A stretch of 64,000 bases of DNA. Origin: CAYSPS01 sp964432975. Its GTDB lineage: Bacteria; Babelota; Babeliae; Babelales; UBA12409. Under the pieces are notes generated by a model, which searched no databases, was not told the DNA's origin, and saw only the letters and a program-made list of their open reading frames with translations. How positions within the stretch are numbered: the first letter of the stretch is position 1; every line of letters starts with the position of its first letter. This document shows, in pieces, positions 1-9,195 of this stretch. Made by a program: the position numbers and the translations under genes. The stretch covers positions 9,554-73,553 of the forward strand of contig CAYSPS010000001.1 of the NCBI GenBank assembly GCA_964432975.1, in the 5' to 3' direction.

Positions 1-347
1 TGATACACGGCGTGACCAAGTCCAAGTGCATCTTTTTGTGTTACATAAGTGATTTGGACTGGTAAATGTGCTTGTTCAAGATAATGCATGATCATGGGTT
101 TTCGTGCATTTGTCACAATGACGATGTGCGAGCAGCCCGCGTCTATTGCCTCTTGAACAACAACCTCTATTGCTGGTGTTGTTCCTACGGGCAGAAGCTC
201 TTTGGCTACCGTTTTTGTCCAGGGGAAAAAACGCGTTGCGGTGCCTGCAGCCGGTATGACGACGGTGTTAATATTAAAATTTTGCTTTGCAATAGTGGTG
301 AAAAAAATGCTCCAGAAACAGACAAAGAGTGACGTCTTATTGTACAT
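1..347 (-). CDS. galU: UTP-glucose-1-phosphate uridylyltransferase-like protein, 5' part only
   Basis: The reading frame runs off the left edge, so only about 115 N-terminal residues are visible. It shows the nucleotidyltransferase signature VIPAAGTATRFFPWTK followed by KELLPVG, PAIEVVVQEA and a VIVTNARK stretch, as in GalU-type UTP-glucose-1-phosphate uridylyltransferases, which make UDP-glucose for envelope polysaccharides. The signature normally starts within about ten residues of the N-terminus. Here it is preceded by about 29 residues that begin MYNKTS and continue as a hydrophobic stretch resembling a signal peptide or membrane anchor, and there is no other Met between it and the domain. 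The second Gly of the usual GLGTR loop is replaced (GTATR). The gene diverges from the secreted-protein gene at 452. The family call is good; the export idea is an inference. Confidence 0.75.
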   Translation of the reverse strand, partial: MYNKTSLFVCFWSIFFTTIAKQNFNINTVVIPAAGTATRFFPWTKTVAKELLPVGTTPAIEVVVQEAIDAGCSHIVIVTNARKPMIMHYLEQAHLPVQITYVTQKDALGLGHAVY

Positions 348-451
348 AAAAACCCTTTTTGGTTAATACAAAAATTGTATAAACTAGCATACAATATCAC
401 ATGATATCATTTGTGCAAATTTGGGGTATGTGAGCTTTGAAAGGTAGCTGT

Positions 452-1567
452 ATGAAAATCGTGCAATGGTTATTTTTATTGTTCGTGCTTATGCGTGTGC
501 AACCGTCTTTTGGTATGGATGGTTCACATAAAAAGCGGAACATGTTACTTGGTGCGGGAGCTGTTGCGCTCGTTGGTGCTGGTGGTGCATTAACTTATTG
601 GCATATGCACAATCATGAAGAACCCGATCTTGTCAGAGGGACAATAGGTGTGTCAGAAGCGATCCCTCCTGAGGGGCAGTCACATTGGAAAAGAAATGCG
701 CTTATTGGTGGGGGCATATTGACCTCAATAGCTGCTGGAGTTGTTTATGTGCGTGGTTTTTGGGGCGGTGCAAAAAAGGGACCTGCCGGAGACGGGCAAG
801 GGCGTGAAGCAGGAAGTTCGCAACTGGTGGATGCTTTGGGCCAGTCGGCTGGTGAGAGCGACCCGCAAAGTGAATTAAATGCGATTGCGGCTGAACTTGA
901 TCGTCTCGGAGTAGCTGATGATCCAGCATTACCGTCTGCTTTGCGTGCGTCTGAAGCAGGGGATGGTGGTCATGGATTGGATCAAGTGGGCGCCAGCGGC
1001 GTACAGTCTCCTGGGGCGCCAAAGCCAGAAAGTCCGCGGCAAAGCATTGAAGGAGCGATGCGTGAACTGAGTCCAGTTGGATCGGTTGAAGGTGTGCATG
1101 AAGCTTTGCAAGAACCGGCCCAACCGGCCGCAGTTGTCACAACATTAAGAGCAGTTAGCCCTGCATTGGAACCACAATACGCAGCACAAGATGAATTGGC
1201 CGCGATTGAGACCGGACTTAATGATCGAAATGTATCTGATGTCCCTTATTTGCATGTCAACGAGGATTATCTTGCCCAGCTTTCTCAAGACCTGAGCATT
1301 ACACAATGTGTGCCGCCAGATTGCGTGTCTATGGAGTTGCCGCTTCATCAATTAATTTTCAAGCTTAATCAATTGATAGTAAGCGCTGGCGGTGATTGTA
1401 CGCTTGTTTGTAGCGGTGATCTTTCTCAAGATGATGGTCCTGTATCACAAGCACAACGATTGAAACAGCGCATGCTTTTCAGCCAAGTATTTCAACGAGA
1501 GTTGTCGTATTATTTAGAACGACTTCATCAATTACAAGAAGCCAACGGGCGTGGGCAATTGGGCTAA
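452..1567 (+). CDS. secreted or membrane-anchored protein of unknown function
   Basis: This is a 371-residue protein with an N-terminal signal peptide (MKIVQWLFLLF..., predicted cleavage after ...SFG, next residues MDG). Two short Gly/Ala-rich hydrophobic segments follow (about residues 35-50 and 80-100), then a long acidic, Pro/Ser/Gln-rich low-complexity middle, and a C-terminal part that looks helical. The ATG at 452 is preferred over the upstream TTG at 437 because AAAGG at 440-444 lies 7 bases before it. No catalytic motif or family was recognised. It stands alone between the divergent galU-like gene and ftsW and is followed by a strong hairpin at 1620. A role at the cell surface is inferred only from the signal peptide and composition. 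Confidence 0.7.
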   Translation: MKIVQWLFLLFVLMRVQPSFGMDGSHKKRNMLLGAGAVALVGAGGALTYWHMHNHEEPDLVRGTIGVSEAIPPEGQSHWKRNALIGGGILTSIAAGVVYVRGFWGGAKKGPAGDGQGREAGSSQLVDALGQSAGESDPQSELNAIAAELDRLGVADDPALPSALRASEAGDGGHGLDQVGASGVQSPGAPKPESPRQSIEGAMRELSPVGSVEGVHEALQEPAQPAAVVTTLRAVSPALEPQYAAQDELAAIETGLNDRNVSDVPYLHVNEDYLAQLSQDLSITQCVPPDCVSMELPLHQLIFKLNQLIVSAGGDCTLVCSGDLSQDDGPVSQAQRLKQRMLFSQVFQRELSYYLERLHQLQEANGRGQLG

Positions 1568-1619
1568 TTCGCCGCGGTGGGGCATTTGACTGAAGGGTCA
1601 TAAAATTTTAATTTTCGCA

Positions 1620-1645
1620 GTGAGAGAGCTGAAAAGCTCTCTCAC
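1620..1645 (+). terminator. hairpin terminator after the 452 gene
   Basis: A perfect 11-bp stem (GTGAGAGAGCT / AGCTCTCTCAC) closes a GAAA tetraloop about 50 bases after the stop codon. The tail CAATTCTTG is only weakly T-rich, so termination may be inefficient or may need help. Confidence 0.6.
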
Positions 1646-1675
1646 CAATTCTTGTGCTCATTCGGTCTCTTCTGT

Positions 1676-1696
1676 TACGGTAACTTGGGTACCGTA
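1676..1696 (+). promoter_or_regulatory. inverted repeat over the ftsW translation start
   Basis: TACGGTA at 1676-1682 and TACCGTA at 1690-1696 form a 7-bp stem whose last base is the A of the ftsW ATG. The only Shine-Dalgarno-like bases (GGG at 1687-1689) lie in the loop. It could be an mRNA hairpin that tunes translation, or an operator for a protein dimer. Confidence 0.35.
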
Positions 1697-2823
1697 TGGG
1701 CGATGAAAAAATATCACTTTTAACGTGCGCGCGTGCACTTGTCATAAGTGTTGGAATTTTAGTTATCGTTGGCTTTATATTTGTATATTCGGCAAGCTCC
1801 ATTTATGCGCTTGCCTACACGCAGCATCCGAGCTATTTCGTCATTAAACAGTTATTAGGGTTATTTTTGGCTGTCGCGATTGCTATTGGGTGTTCTCGCG
1901 TTCCGGCGCGCATGTTGTATCAATGGTCATGGCTGTGGTTGCTGGCAAGTCTTGGACTGACACTCGCGACATTGATTCCTGGTTTTGCGCTGCGCATACA
2001 TGGTTCAAGTCGCTGGTTACACATTGGTGGCTTTGTGTTTCAGCCAAGTGAAATTTTGAAATGGGCCCTTATTATTTTTATTGCATACGTGCTTGATCGC
2101 AAAGAGCATTTGATTAAGCATCCTTGGCGACGATATGTGCCAATTATTCTTGTGCTGTGTATAACGGCAGTTGTTTTGTTAAAGCAACCAGATTTTGGCA
2201 TGGCAGTTACCATTGGTGCAAGCGTAATATGTCTTTTTTTTATTGCATATCCCGATTGGCAGTATGTGCTTTGGTTATGTGTTGCCGCCATACCAGCGCT
2301 TGCGCTTTTGATTTGGAAAGAACCGTATCGCTTTAAACGCATTCTCATTTTTCTTAATCCTTGGCAGGATCCGCAAGGTGCTGGTTTTCAAATTATACAG
2401 TCTCTGATTGCTATAGGGTCTGGTGGTTTGTGGGGACGCGGTATTGGCAATTCACATCAAAAATTTTTTTATTTGCCAATGCAGCACACTGATTTTATTT
2501 TTTCAATTATTGCCGAAGAGGTTGGTTTTGTTGGTACGTGTGCGCTTGCGCTTGTGTATGCATTTTTTTTGTTTAAAGGATTGCAGCTCAGTTGGCGACT
2601 TTCTTGGCCATTTGCACGTTATGTAGTGCAGGGATTCGTCATTTTGGTGAGTTTGCAGGCGATGATCAATATGGCTGTCGCTATCGGATTATTTCCAACC
2701 AAGGGAATTGGTTTGCCATTTGTAAGCTATGGCAATTCTGCACTTTTGGCAAATATCATGATGCTTGGTATTGTTTTGGGTTTGGTGCGCAATCAGATGC
2801 AAACAGATTTTGCTGCCCACTAA
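1696..2823 (+). CDS. ftsW: SEDS-family peptidoglycan glycosyltransferase FtsW
   Basis: A 375-residue polytopic membrane protein of the FtsW/RodA/SpoVE (SEDS) family, which polymerises lipid II into glycan strands at the septum together with a class B penicillin-binding protein. Family landmarks are visible in order: VYSASS in the first membrane segment, GSSRWLHIGG followed by QPSEILK, the extracytoplasmic HTDFIFSIIAEEVGF block, and the C-terminal PTKGIGLPFVSYG. The PTKG form of the last motif favours FtsW over RodA. Length is normal. Its presence, with zapA and a coiled-coil partner at 37 kb, shows that a septal wall-synthesis machinery is kept. The start codon overlaps the inverted repeat at 1676-1696, and no good Shine-Dalgarno sequence precedes it. 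Confidence 0.88.
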   Translation: MGDEKISLLTCARALVISVGILVIVGFIFVYSASSIYALAYTQHPSYFVIKQLLGLFLAVAIAIGCSRVPARMLYQWSWLWLLASLGLTLATLIPGFALRIHGSSRWLHIGGFVFQPSEILKWALIIFIAYVLDRKEHLIKHPWRRYVPIILVLCITAVVLLKQPDFGMAVTIGASVICLFFIAYPDWQYVLWLCVAAIPALALLIWKEPYRFKRILIFLNPWQDPQGAGFQIIQSLIAIGSGGLWGRGIGNSHQKFFYLPMQHTDFIFSIIAEEVGFVGTCALALVYAFFLFKGLQLSWRLSWPFARYVVQGFVILVSLQAMINMAVAIGLFPTKGIGLPFVSYGNSALLANIMMLGIVLGLVRNQMQTDFAAH

Positions 2824-2838
2824 TTTAGCTTTTATACG

Positions 2839-2854
2839 TATAATGCGTTATACT
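2839..2854 (+). promoter_or_regulatory. candidate promoter -10 elements before ileS
   Basis: Two -10-like hexamers, TATAAT at 2839-2844 and TATACT at 2849-2854, lie 37-52 bases upstream of the ileS start in the short ftsW-ileS gap. The -35 side is poor, so the assignment is tentative. Confidence 0.35.
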
Positions 2855-2890
2855 AAAGCATAGTAAATTCATCCCAGATGAGGGTATACC

Positions 2891-5812
2891 ATGGCGACTG
2901 CTTCTGATAAATCAGATAAAAAAATAAGTTTTAAAGAAACACTTAATCTGCCAAAAACAGATTTTCCTATTCGTAGTGATTTTAAAGAAAACGATGCGCG
3001 TATGATTGCACGGTGGGAGCAGGAAAATTTGTTCTCGACATCGTTTACCCATAATAAGGGTGCGCAAAAATTTATTTTGCATGATGGCCCACCATTTGTG
3101 AATGGACCGATTCATTTGGGGCATGCATTTAATAAAATTCTTAAAGACATGATTGCCAAAACGCGTCGCATGGCTGGCAAACATGTGCCGGTCACCCCTG
3201 GATGGGATTGCCATGGGTTGCCAATCGAAATAAAAGTAGCGCAAGAATATCCTCACGCATCGCGCATTGAACTTATTGCGCACTGCCGCTCGCGTGCGCA
3301 GTATTGGAGTGAAATGCAATGCACGCAATTTAAGCAACTTGGTGTGCTCATGGATTGGGGACATCCATATTCAACCATGAGTCCGGGCTATGAGTCCTCA
3401 ATTATTCGGGCATTTGCACAGTTTTGTGAGCAGGGGTTTGTCGAGCGTAATTTTAGAACAATACCGTGGTGCGCACATTGCCAAACTGCGCTTGCTGCTG
3501 CTGAAATTGAATATAAAGATCGCAAAGATCCGTCGTTGTACGTGTGGTTTGCATTGCATCCGGAGGCGCGGAAAAAATTATTTCCATTGCTTGAAAAACC
3601 TGTCGGATTTTTGGTCTGGACGACGACGCCCTGGACATTGCCTCTTAATCGTGCGGTTGCTTTAAAGCCCGCAACAACCTATGACGTTCTTGTTCTTGCT
3701 GATGGGCGTTATGCGATTGTTGCACAGCCATTGAAAACGGCCGTGGCCAAATTACTTGGCATATCTGATACTGCCGTTATGAGCATCAAATCTGATGATC
3801 TGATTGGCGCTCGCATTGCGCACCCAATTGTATCTGGAAAATTTGTTCCCGTGATTGCCGAACAGGGCGTTTCGCTGCAAGATGGTACTGCATGTGTGCA
3901 TTGTGCGCCTGGCTGCGGTCCTGACGATTATGAGATGGGCATCAAAAATAATCTAGAAATTTATTCACCCTTAGCACCGAATGGAACATATGCAGCAGAT
4001 ATCGAACCGGCTGAGCTTGCGGGCATGTCGATTGCCGATGCACAGGGGTGGGTTATTACGCATGTACAAAAAACTGGTTCTTTGGTGTACAAAGAAAACA
4101 TTGTGCACTCATATCCACATTGTTGGCGCTGTCGCAATGGACTCATGTTTCGCGCAACCAAACAGTGGTTTCTGAGTTTGCATCGGCACCATTTGCGTGA
4201 AAAAGCCATACAAGCACTTGATCAAATGAGTTTTTTACCCGAGACAAGCAAAAATCATTTGCGCGCTGCGCTTGAAAGTCGCCTTGAATGGTGTATTTCT
4301 CGTCAGCGTGTATGGGGAGTTCCTATTCCAGCGCTCTTGTGCACACAATGTGACGAGGCACTCGTGACGCCCGAACTTTTAAAACGTGTTGCCGCGGGTA
4401 TCAGTGCACAGGGCATTGAATATTGGGATTTGGTTCCATTGGCAGAATTGACGCATAACGCGCGGTGCGCACGTTGTGGTTCGTGCGAATTTAAAAAAGA
4501 GCAGGCAATTTTAGACGTGTGGTTTGATTCGGGTATTAGTCATTATGCCGTACTCAAACAATTTGCAGAATTGGCTTTTCCGGCTGATATTTATTGTGAG
4601 GCGCGTGATCAGGCGCGCGGGTGGTTTCAAAGTTCTTTGTTGACGAGTATGGCGCTTGAGGGACAAGCGTGCGTACGTACGATTGTGACGCATGGCTACA
4701 CGGTTGATGAAAAAGGCCAAAAGATGTCCAAATCTGTGGGCAATGTTATTGCGCCACAAGAAATTATAAATGAATTTGGTGTTGAAGTATTGCGTTTGTG
4801 GGTTGCGAGTTTGGACTATGCTGATGATTTGACCGTATCACGTGCATTGTTTGCAAACGTGCAAGAAGTGTATCGTAAAATACGCAACACGGCGCGCTTT
4901 TTACTCGCCAATCTTTATGATTTTTCTCTTGAGTCTGATGCTATTGATTTTGATAAGCTTTTGCTTATCGATGCGTATGCGCTTCATAATTTATTTTTGC
5001 TCCATAATGATGTGCGTGCTGCATATGAGCGTATTGATTTTACTGCCGTGTTTCACCGTTTAACCGATTATTGCACCAATGAATTGAGCGCATTGTATTT
5101 GGATATTATTAAAGATCGGTTATATGTTGAACAGGCTGATGGACATGCGCGTCGGTCGGCACAAACCGTATGTTGGCATATTTTAGATACGCTTACTAAA
5201 CTTATGGCGCCAATTTTATCCATTACCGCTGAACAAATTTCTGATCATTATCAGCACAATAAAAAATCTTCGATTCATGTGCAAAATTTTCCTGAATCAA
5301 TTGATATTTGTCGCATAATGCAACATGGTGTAAAAACAGGTTTAGCAGCTCCTATTGGTTATCGTTCTCATAACGTACTCTCAGAGATCGAAGCTACAAA
5401 TTTTGTACAACAATTTGAAGCCTCATGGCAACTTTTGCTGAGTATGCGTGCAGCATTATTGAAAGCAATTGAAGCACAACGTGAAAGTGGCGCCATTAAG
5501 CATTCATTGGAAGTACGATTAATTTGCTCATTTGATGACTCATTGCGCAAGCAATTGGCATTTGTAGATTCGTTATGTGAACGCAGTGGACAACCTTTTG
5601 TTGATTTCTTACGTGAATTTTTGATTGTGTCTCAAGTAGAACTTATCAAAGACACTTCTGGTCTGGTTGCGACAACATTACCTGGACTTTTTGCTGCGGT
5701 TACCCGAGCGCAGGGAGAAAAGTGTCCCCGTTGTTGGCAATATAGTGTCACCACGCACGAGCACCATTTGTGCAATCGTTGTACGCAACTTTTAGCTCCC
5801 TCGAACAAATAA
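2891..5812 (+). CDS. ileS: isoleucyl-tRNA synthetase
   Basis: A 973-residue class I aminoacyl-tRNA synthetase that charges tRNA-Ile. The HIGH motif is HLGH (residues 75-78) inside PIHLGHAFNK, preceded by the typical HDGPPFVNG. The KMSKS loop is at residues 611-615 (GQKMSKSVGN). The CP1 editing domain lies between them (WTTTPWTLP, and HCAPGCGPDDYE). The C-terminus carries the bacterial zinc knuckle with CPRCW and a later CNRC, near residue 945 onwards. The length suits the bacterial IleRS family. ATG 2891 follows GAGGG at a good distance. The gene sits just downstream of ftsW and ends head-to-head with the 5855 gene, 42 bases apart. Confidence 0.97.
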   Translation: MATASDKSDKKISFKETLNLPKTDFPIRSDFKENDARMIARWEQENLFSTSFTHNKGAQKFILHDGPPFVNGPIHLGHAFNKILKDMIAKTRRMAGKHVPVTPGWDCHGLPIEIKVAQEYPHASRIELIAHCRSRAQYWSEMQCTQFKQLGVLMDWGHPYSTMSPGYESSIIRAFAQFCEQGFVERNFRTIPWCAHCQTALAAAEIEYKDRKDPSLYVWFALHPEARKKLFPLLEKPVGFLVWTTTPWTLPLNRAVALKPATTYDVLVLADGRYAIVAQPLKTAVAKLLGISDTAVMSIKSDDLIGARIAHPIVSGKFVPVIAEQGVSLQDGTACVHCAPGCGPDDYEMGIKNNLEIYSPLAPNGTYAADIEPAELAGMSIADAQGWVITHVQKTGSLVYKENIVHSYPHCWRCRNGLMFRATKQWFLSLHRHHLREKAIQALDQMSFLPETSKNHLRAALESRLEWCISRQRVWGVPIPALLCTQCDEALVTPELLKRVAAGISAQGIEYWDLVPLAELTHNARCARCGSCEFKKEQAILDVWFDSGISHYAVLKQFAELAFPADIYCEARDQARGWFQSSLLTSMALEGQACVRTIVTHGYTVDEKGQKMSKSVGNVIAPQEIINEFGVEVLRLWVASLDYADDLTVSRALFANVQEVYRKIRNTARFLLANLYDFSLESDAIDFDKLLLIDAYALHNLFLLHNDVRAAYERIDFTAVFHRLTDYCTNELSALYLDIIKDRLYVEQADGHARRSAQTVCWHILDTLTKLMAPILSITAEQISDHYQHNKKSSIHVQNFPESIDICRIMQHGVKTGLAAPIGYRSHNVLSEIEATNFVQQFEASWQLLLSMRAALLKAIEAQRESGAIKHSLEVRLICSFDDSLRKQLAFVDSLCERSGQPFVDFLREFLIVSQVELIKDTSGLVATTLPGLFAAVTRAQGEKCPRCWQYSVTTHEHHLCNRCTQLLAPSNK

Positions 5813-5854
5813 CGGCGCTTGCAGCACCTTATATTTGTTTTCGGTCGCCTGTCT

Positions 5855-7841
5855 TTAGCCAAGAGCACCCAGTTCTTGTGTCAGCGCGGCAGTATGTGCG
5901 TCTGCATGCGCACTTCCCGTTTGTAGTGCTTTGGTCCAAGACTCAATCTCGCGTGGTTTGAGCAGAGCTTGTGCTTTATTTTTATCGCGTGTGCTCAGCT
6001 TATTAACTGCCATTAAGAAGCTTTGTGTTTTTTCAAAAGCATCTTGAAGCGCTTTTTTATACGCTTCACTTGTCGGTGCCGTTGCTGCCTGTGCGTGTGT
6101 TAAAATACTTTGGCCATCAACGTTTTTATTAAGAGCGGCAAGCAGCTCTTGCTGTGCATCGCTTGCTTGTTTTTGTGCACCGGTTGTGGTGAGCGTCGCA
6201 TCGAGCACTTTTTCATATGCTTGTAAGTATTCCTGTAAGTTCGTGATTATTGGCGTACTTTTGCCTGCGCGCATTGCACCAGCAAGTTTTGTACGTGCGA
6301 GTTCGGTAAGCTTTTTGACTGATTCTTGTTTTTGAATTTCTTTTTCAATCTTTTGTAAGCGTGCGTCCTGTGTGTCTTGTGGTAAACTTTTCCATGCAAG
6401 CGCGCGTTTTGCAAGCGTACCGTGTACTTGCTCGCAGGCAAGTATTACATCATTGAGTGCAAATCGTGCTGCACGTACGATGGGACTATTTTCATCAGTG
6501 CTTTTAAGTACGTTATCGGTCATTTTTTCAAGCGCGGCAGTGGCTTTACCTTGTAATGCTTTAATTGCTTCACCGATGTCTGCATCTGGATCTTTTGATG
6601 GAGCTTGCTCCCTTTTTTGTTCTTGACTGGTGCCGGTTTTTTCAGCGCCACGTGATGTTGGCTTACCCAAGGCATCTTTCGAGCCGTAAGCACTACTGTC
6701 CTCAGGGGATTGATAATTATAGTCGTATGGATATGACGCATAATCTGGCCCTTGTTCATAACCACGATAACCAGCGCCGGAAGAGGAGGGGCGCCACTCT
6801 GATGGGCGTCTGCCTGCTGGCGAATAACCTGCCCCTTGTTGAGTGGATGGTGATGCCGGGCCTTTGCTCTTTTCTTTGTCAAGTTCTTTGAGCATATCGG
6901 TTGCATATTTTTCAAGCATCTTGCGAAAACCAAATGTTATATCTGATATTGATGAACCNNNNNNNNNNNNNNNNNNNNNNNNNNNNNNNNNNNNNNNNNN
7001 NNNNNNNNNNNNNNNNNNNNNNNNNNNNNNNNNNNNNNNNNNNNTGAATAATATTTGTTGCAGCCTGTTTGGAGCGTTTTTTTTCAGATTCGCTAATGGG
7101 CTGCGAACGCGCAATATCAACATCTTTCAATTTTTGTAATTGTGCCGTATCAGGAACATTGAGGTCTTTTTTAAGACGTTTAAGGCTCGTATCAAGTGTA
7201 CGAATTTGTTTGATAAGCGTTGTATATTCATGTGAGCCAAGCGTATCAACCACGGCACGATTGTTGCTCACACGACGAAGTGCTGAAATGGTCCACGGTA
7301 AGTCTTCTTGCACCTGCGCCCATGTACGTTCAAGGCTACTATCAGGTGAAGCGCGCAGCAAGCTATCAATGCGCAACTGCACGATGTCGATATTTTTAGC
7401 AAGATGTTTGAGCGTGTCTTGGATGCTGTGCGCAGTAGATTCGGCCACCGTAGGTCGTGCGGGTTCTGATTGGGTTTCTGTGGGACGCGTCATTTCTTGC
7501 GAAACTTGTGGTTGCTGTGGTTGTTGTGGCGGCTGAAGCCCTTCAAACATGTGCTGTAATTCTTCTTGCTGTTGCTCGGGGGTCATTTTTTCGATTCTTT
7601 GAACCTCGCGCAAGGTATCTTGAATAACTTGTTCGCGCTCCTGCGGGCTGAGTTGCATTTGTGGTGAGCCCGGCATTAATTCTTGGGTAAGTTGCGCGAA
7701 TTCTGGCGAATCTATAAGCGCTTCAACGGCTTCGCGTGTTAAAGGTGGTTGTTGCTCTGGCAGTGGTTGTTGTCCTCTGATCGTAGGTATACTAACAATA
7801 ACGAACCACATCAAAGCGGTATGACGAATAAATCTTTTCAT
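5855..7841 (-). CDS. large secreted Pro/Gln-rich protein, interrupted by an assembly gap
   Basis: The 5' part (7841 down to 7045) encodes a signal peptide (MKRFIRH..., cleaved near IRG), a PQ-rich stretch and helical regions. The 3' part (6958 down to 5855) encodes a Gly/Ser/Tyr/Pro-rich linker and a long alanine-rich, mostly helical C-terminus. An 86-N run separates them and the two reading frames do not match across it. They are most simply one gene of roughly 660 codons whose gap length is misjudged, but two adjacent genes cannot be excluded. ATG 7841 is chosen because GGGG lies 6 bases upstream; a TTG at 7853 is also possible. No enzyme motif was seen. Function unknown; probably periplasmic or surface-located. 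Confidence 0.6.
6959..7044. other. assembly gap (86 N)
   Basis: A run of 86 N inside the secreted-protein gene at 5855-7841. The frame change across it indicates that the stated length is an estimate. Confidence 0.95.
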
Positions 7842-7906
7842 ATGCATCCCCAATATGCTACGAATAATGGCGAACTACTCTCAGATACTCAAAGAATAGC
7901 ATAAAC

Positions 7907-8242
7907 ATGGGTAAAATGAAAGGTTTCANNNNNNNNNNGGCGCTTGTCGCAACCGCTACTGGCGCAAGTATTATGACCATGCTTTATTTGTTATGTGCAC
8001 ACGCGTCTGTATACCATGCGCGTGCCGCGCACTGGTTTGCCATGACCCATCAAGCCGTTAATGTTGCGCACTACATGCGCGCACATGCTGGCAATATGCC
8101 TGCCGTTGGGGGCGTGCAAGGAACCGTACAAGTGACAAAGAATGCCTATGATGGCATTACGCTTTTAACTATAGATACGCACTGGACGTGTGCAGGGCAT
8201 GATGAGTCGATGCGCCTTCAATATTGTGGTGAGGGTACATGA
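7907..8242 (+). CDS. type IV pilin/type II secretion pseudopilin-like protein (gap in the prepilin motif)
   Basis: A 111-residue protein with a very short leader (MGKMKG), then F, four residues hidden by a 10-N gap, then a long hydrophobic helix starting ALVATATGASIMTML. This is the layout of a prepilin: cleavage after Gly, Phe at +1 and Glu at +5. The visible bases on both sides of the gap (A at the start of the first hidden codon, G at the end of the last) are compatible with FTLLE or FTLIE. The C-terminal part has two Cys that may pair. It starts a three-gene cluster with the next two genes and overlaps the next by the ATGA of stop and start. Likely a minor pseudopilin of a type IV pilus or type II secretion-like assembly. 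Confidence 0.6.
   Translation: MGKMKGFXXXXALVATATGASIMTMLYLLCAHASVYHARAAHWFAMTHQAVNVAHYMRAHAGNMPAVGGVQGTVQVTKNAYDGITLLTIDTHWTCAGHDESMRLQYCGEGT
7929..7938. other. assembly gap (10 N)
   Basis: Ten N inside the prepilin cleavage motif of the 7907 gene. The reading frame is kept across it. Confidence 0.95.
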
Positions 8243-8709
8243 AAAATGCTTGTGTAGGCTCAATTTTGATAGAAGCGCTTGTATATTGTATGCTTGCCGG
8301 ATTGCTTGCAGCACTCCTTTACCCCCAAAGTGTGCGCATACTTTTAGCTGTGCAAACAGTAAGTGCTACTTCCCAACAGCAAGCAGCTTTATATACGGTT
8401 ATCTCGGCACTACGGTTGGATATGCAGCAAGCCTACAAGGCGCGCCTTAACAATCAACATGCGCTCACGCTTTATGAAGGACAACAAACTATTACATGGG
8501 CACTTGATACTCATCAGCGCTTGACTCGTCACAGTACACGTGTCGGGCACCATACGGTGACGAGCGTTATACTAGATAACATAGATGTATTTCACGTGCA
8601 TGAAGCGAAAGGTACTGACAATATACAGTTTATAACAATCAATTTGACGCATAACTCCATAAAAAATTATGAAATTTTTCAAAGTATTCTCGCCAAAAAA
8701 CCGGTCTAG
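8239..8709 (+). CDS. minor pseudopilin-like protein with an intact prepilin motif
   Basis: A 156-residue protein beginning MKNACVG followed by SILIEALVY and a hydrophobic helix. The Gly, then hydrophobic residues and Glu at +5, match the prepilin peptidase motif of type II secretion and type IV pilus subunits. The length and the polar C-terminal domain fit a GspJ/PilW-like minor pseudopilin, though the subgroup cannot be fixed by eye. Its start overlaps the preceding stop (ATGA) and its 3' end overlaps the next gene by 41 bases, so the three genes are almost certainly translated from one transcript. Minor pseudopilins form the tip complex that primes pilus or pseudopilus assembly in the inner membrane. 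Confidence 0.65.
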   Translation: MKNACVGSILIEALVYCMLAGLLAALLYPQSVRILLAVQTVSATSQQQAALYTVISALRLDMQQAYKARLNNQHALTLYEGQQTITWALDTHQRLTRHSTRVGHHTVTSVILDNIDVFHVHEAKGTDNIQFITINLTHNSIKNYEIFQSILAKKPV

Positions 8710-9124
8710 TTTTGGATTTTGCACAATTTTTGTATTGCTTATTCTTTCAAGCTTACTATGGTTTGGGCTTCTAACTTTTGAACACGAGCTGACGGTGTAC
8801 CGTATTGCACGCGAGCAAGCGCTGGCATATGAACGAATTTTTCTTATAGAAAGTGCGCAAACATACGCAAGAATTTTTGTTATGCGCGCTCTAACAAAGA
8901 AAAGTTCTTATGGTACACGAGAGATTGTGGATTGGGGAAGATTGCGTGATGATGCGATAACTCTGCAGTTCAACTGGAAGTGTGAACAGGAATCATGCGT
9001 AATTACTTTAAAAATGATGGGTAAAAATTTTGCTTACGCGGCACGCACGGTATTCATCCTTCCGAATGAAAAATTAACGAAGAATAATGGGTATATTGAG
9101 TGGCAAATTATACCATACGTATGA
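8669..9124 (+). CDS. membrane-anchored protein of the pseudopilin cluster
   Basis: A 151-residue protein with a basic leader (MKFFKVFSPKNRSSFG), one hydrophobic helix (about residues 17-37) and a soluble C-terminal domain with two Cys. The position after two pseudopilin genes and the G-F-then-helix layout suggest a PilX- or GspK-like subunit, but there is no Glu at +5, as is also the case for GspK. It overlaps the previous gene by 41 bases. Its stop lies about 70 bases before the rplI start, so read-through into rplI-dnaB is possible. Confidence 0.5.
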   Translation: MKFFKVFSPKNRSSFGFCTIFVLLILSSLLWFGLLTFEHELTVYRIAREQALAYERIFLIESAQTYARIFVMRALTKKSSYGTREIVDWGRLRDDAITLQFNWKCEQESCVITLKMMGKNFAYAARTVFILPNEKLTKNNGYIEWQIIPYV

Positions 9125-9195
9125 TTTCCATTGCACCTTTTTTACTTTATACTCAAGATGCGTATACAAGACGTGCACTGCTGAAAGGATTTCTG

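Noticed and set aside
9100..9195. 32-codon N-terminal extension of bL9
   Set aside because: Family N-terminus is at 9196 with a well-placed GAAAGGA; the extension overlaps the upstream gene and has no similarity.
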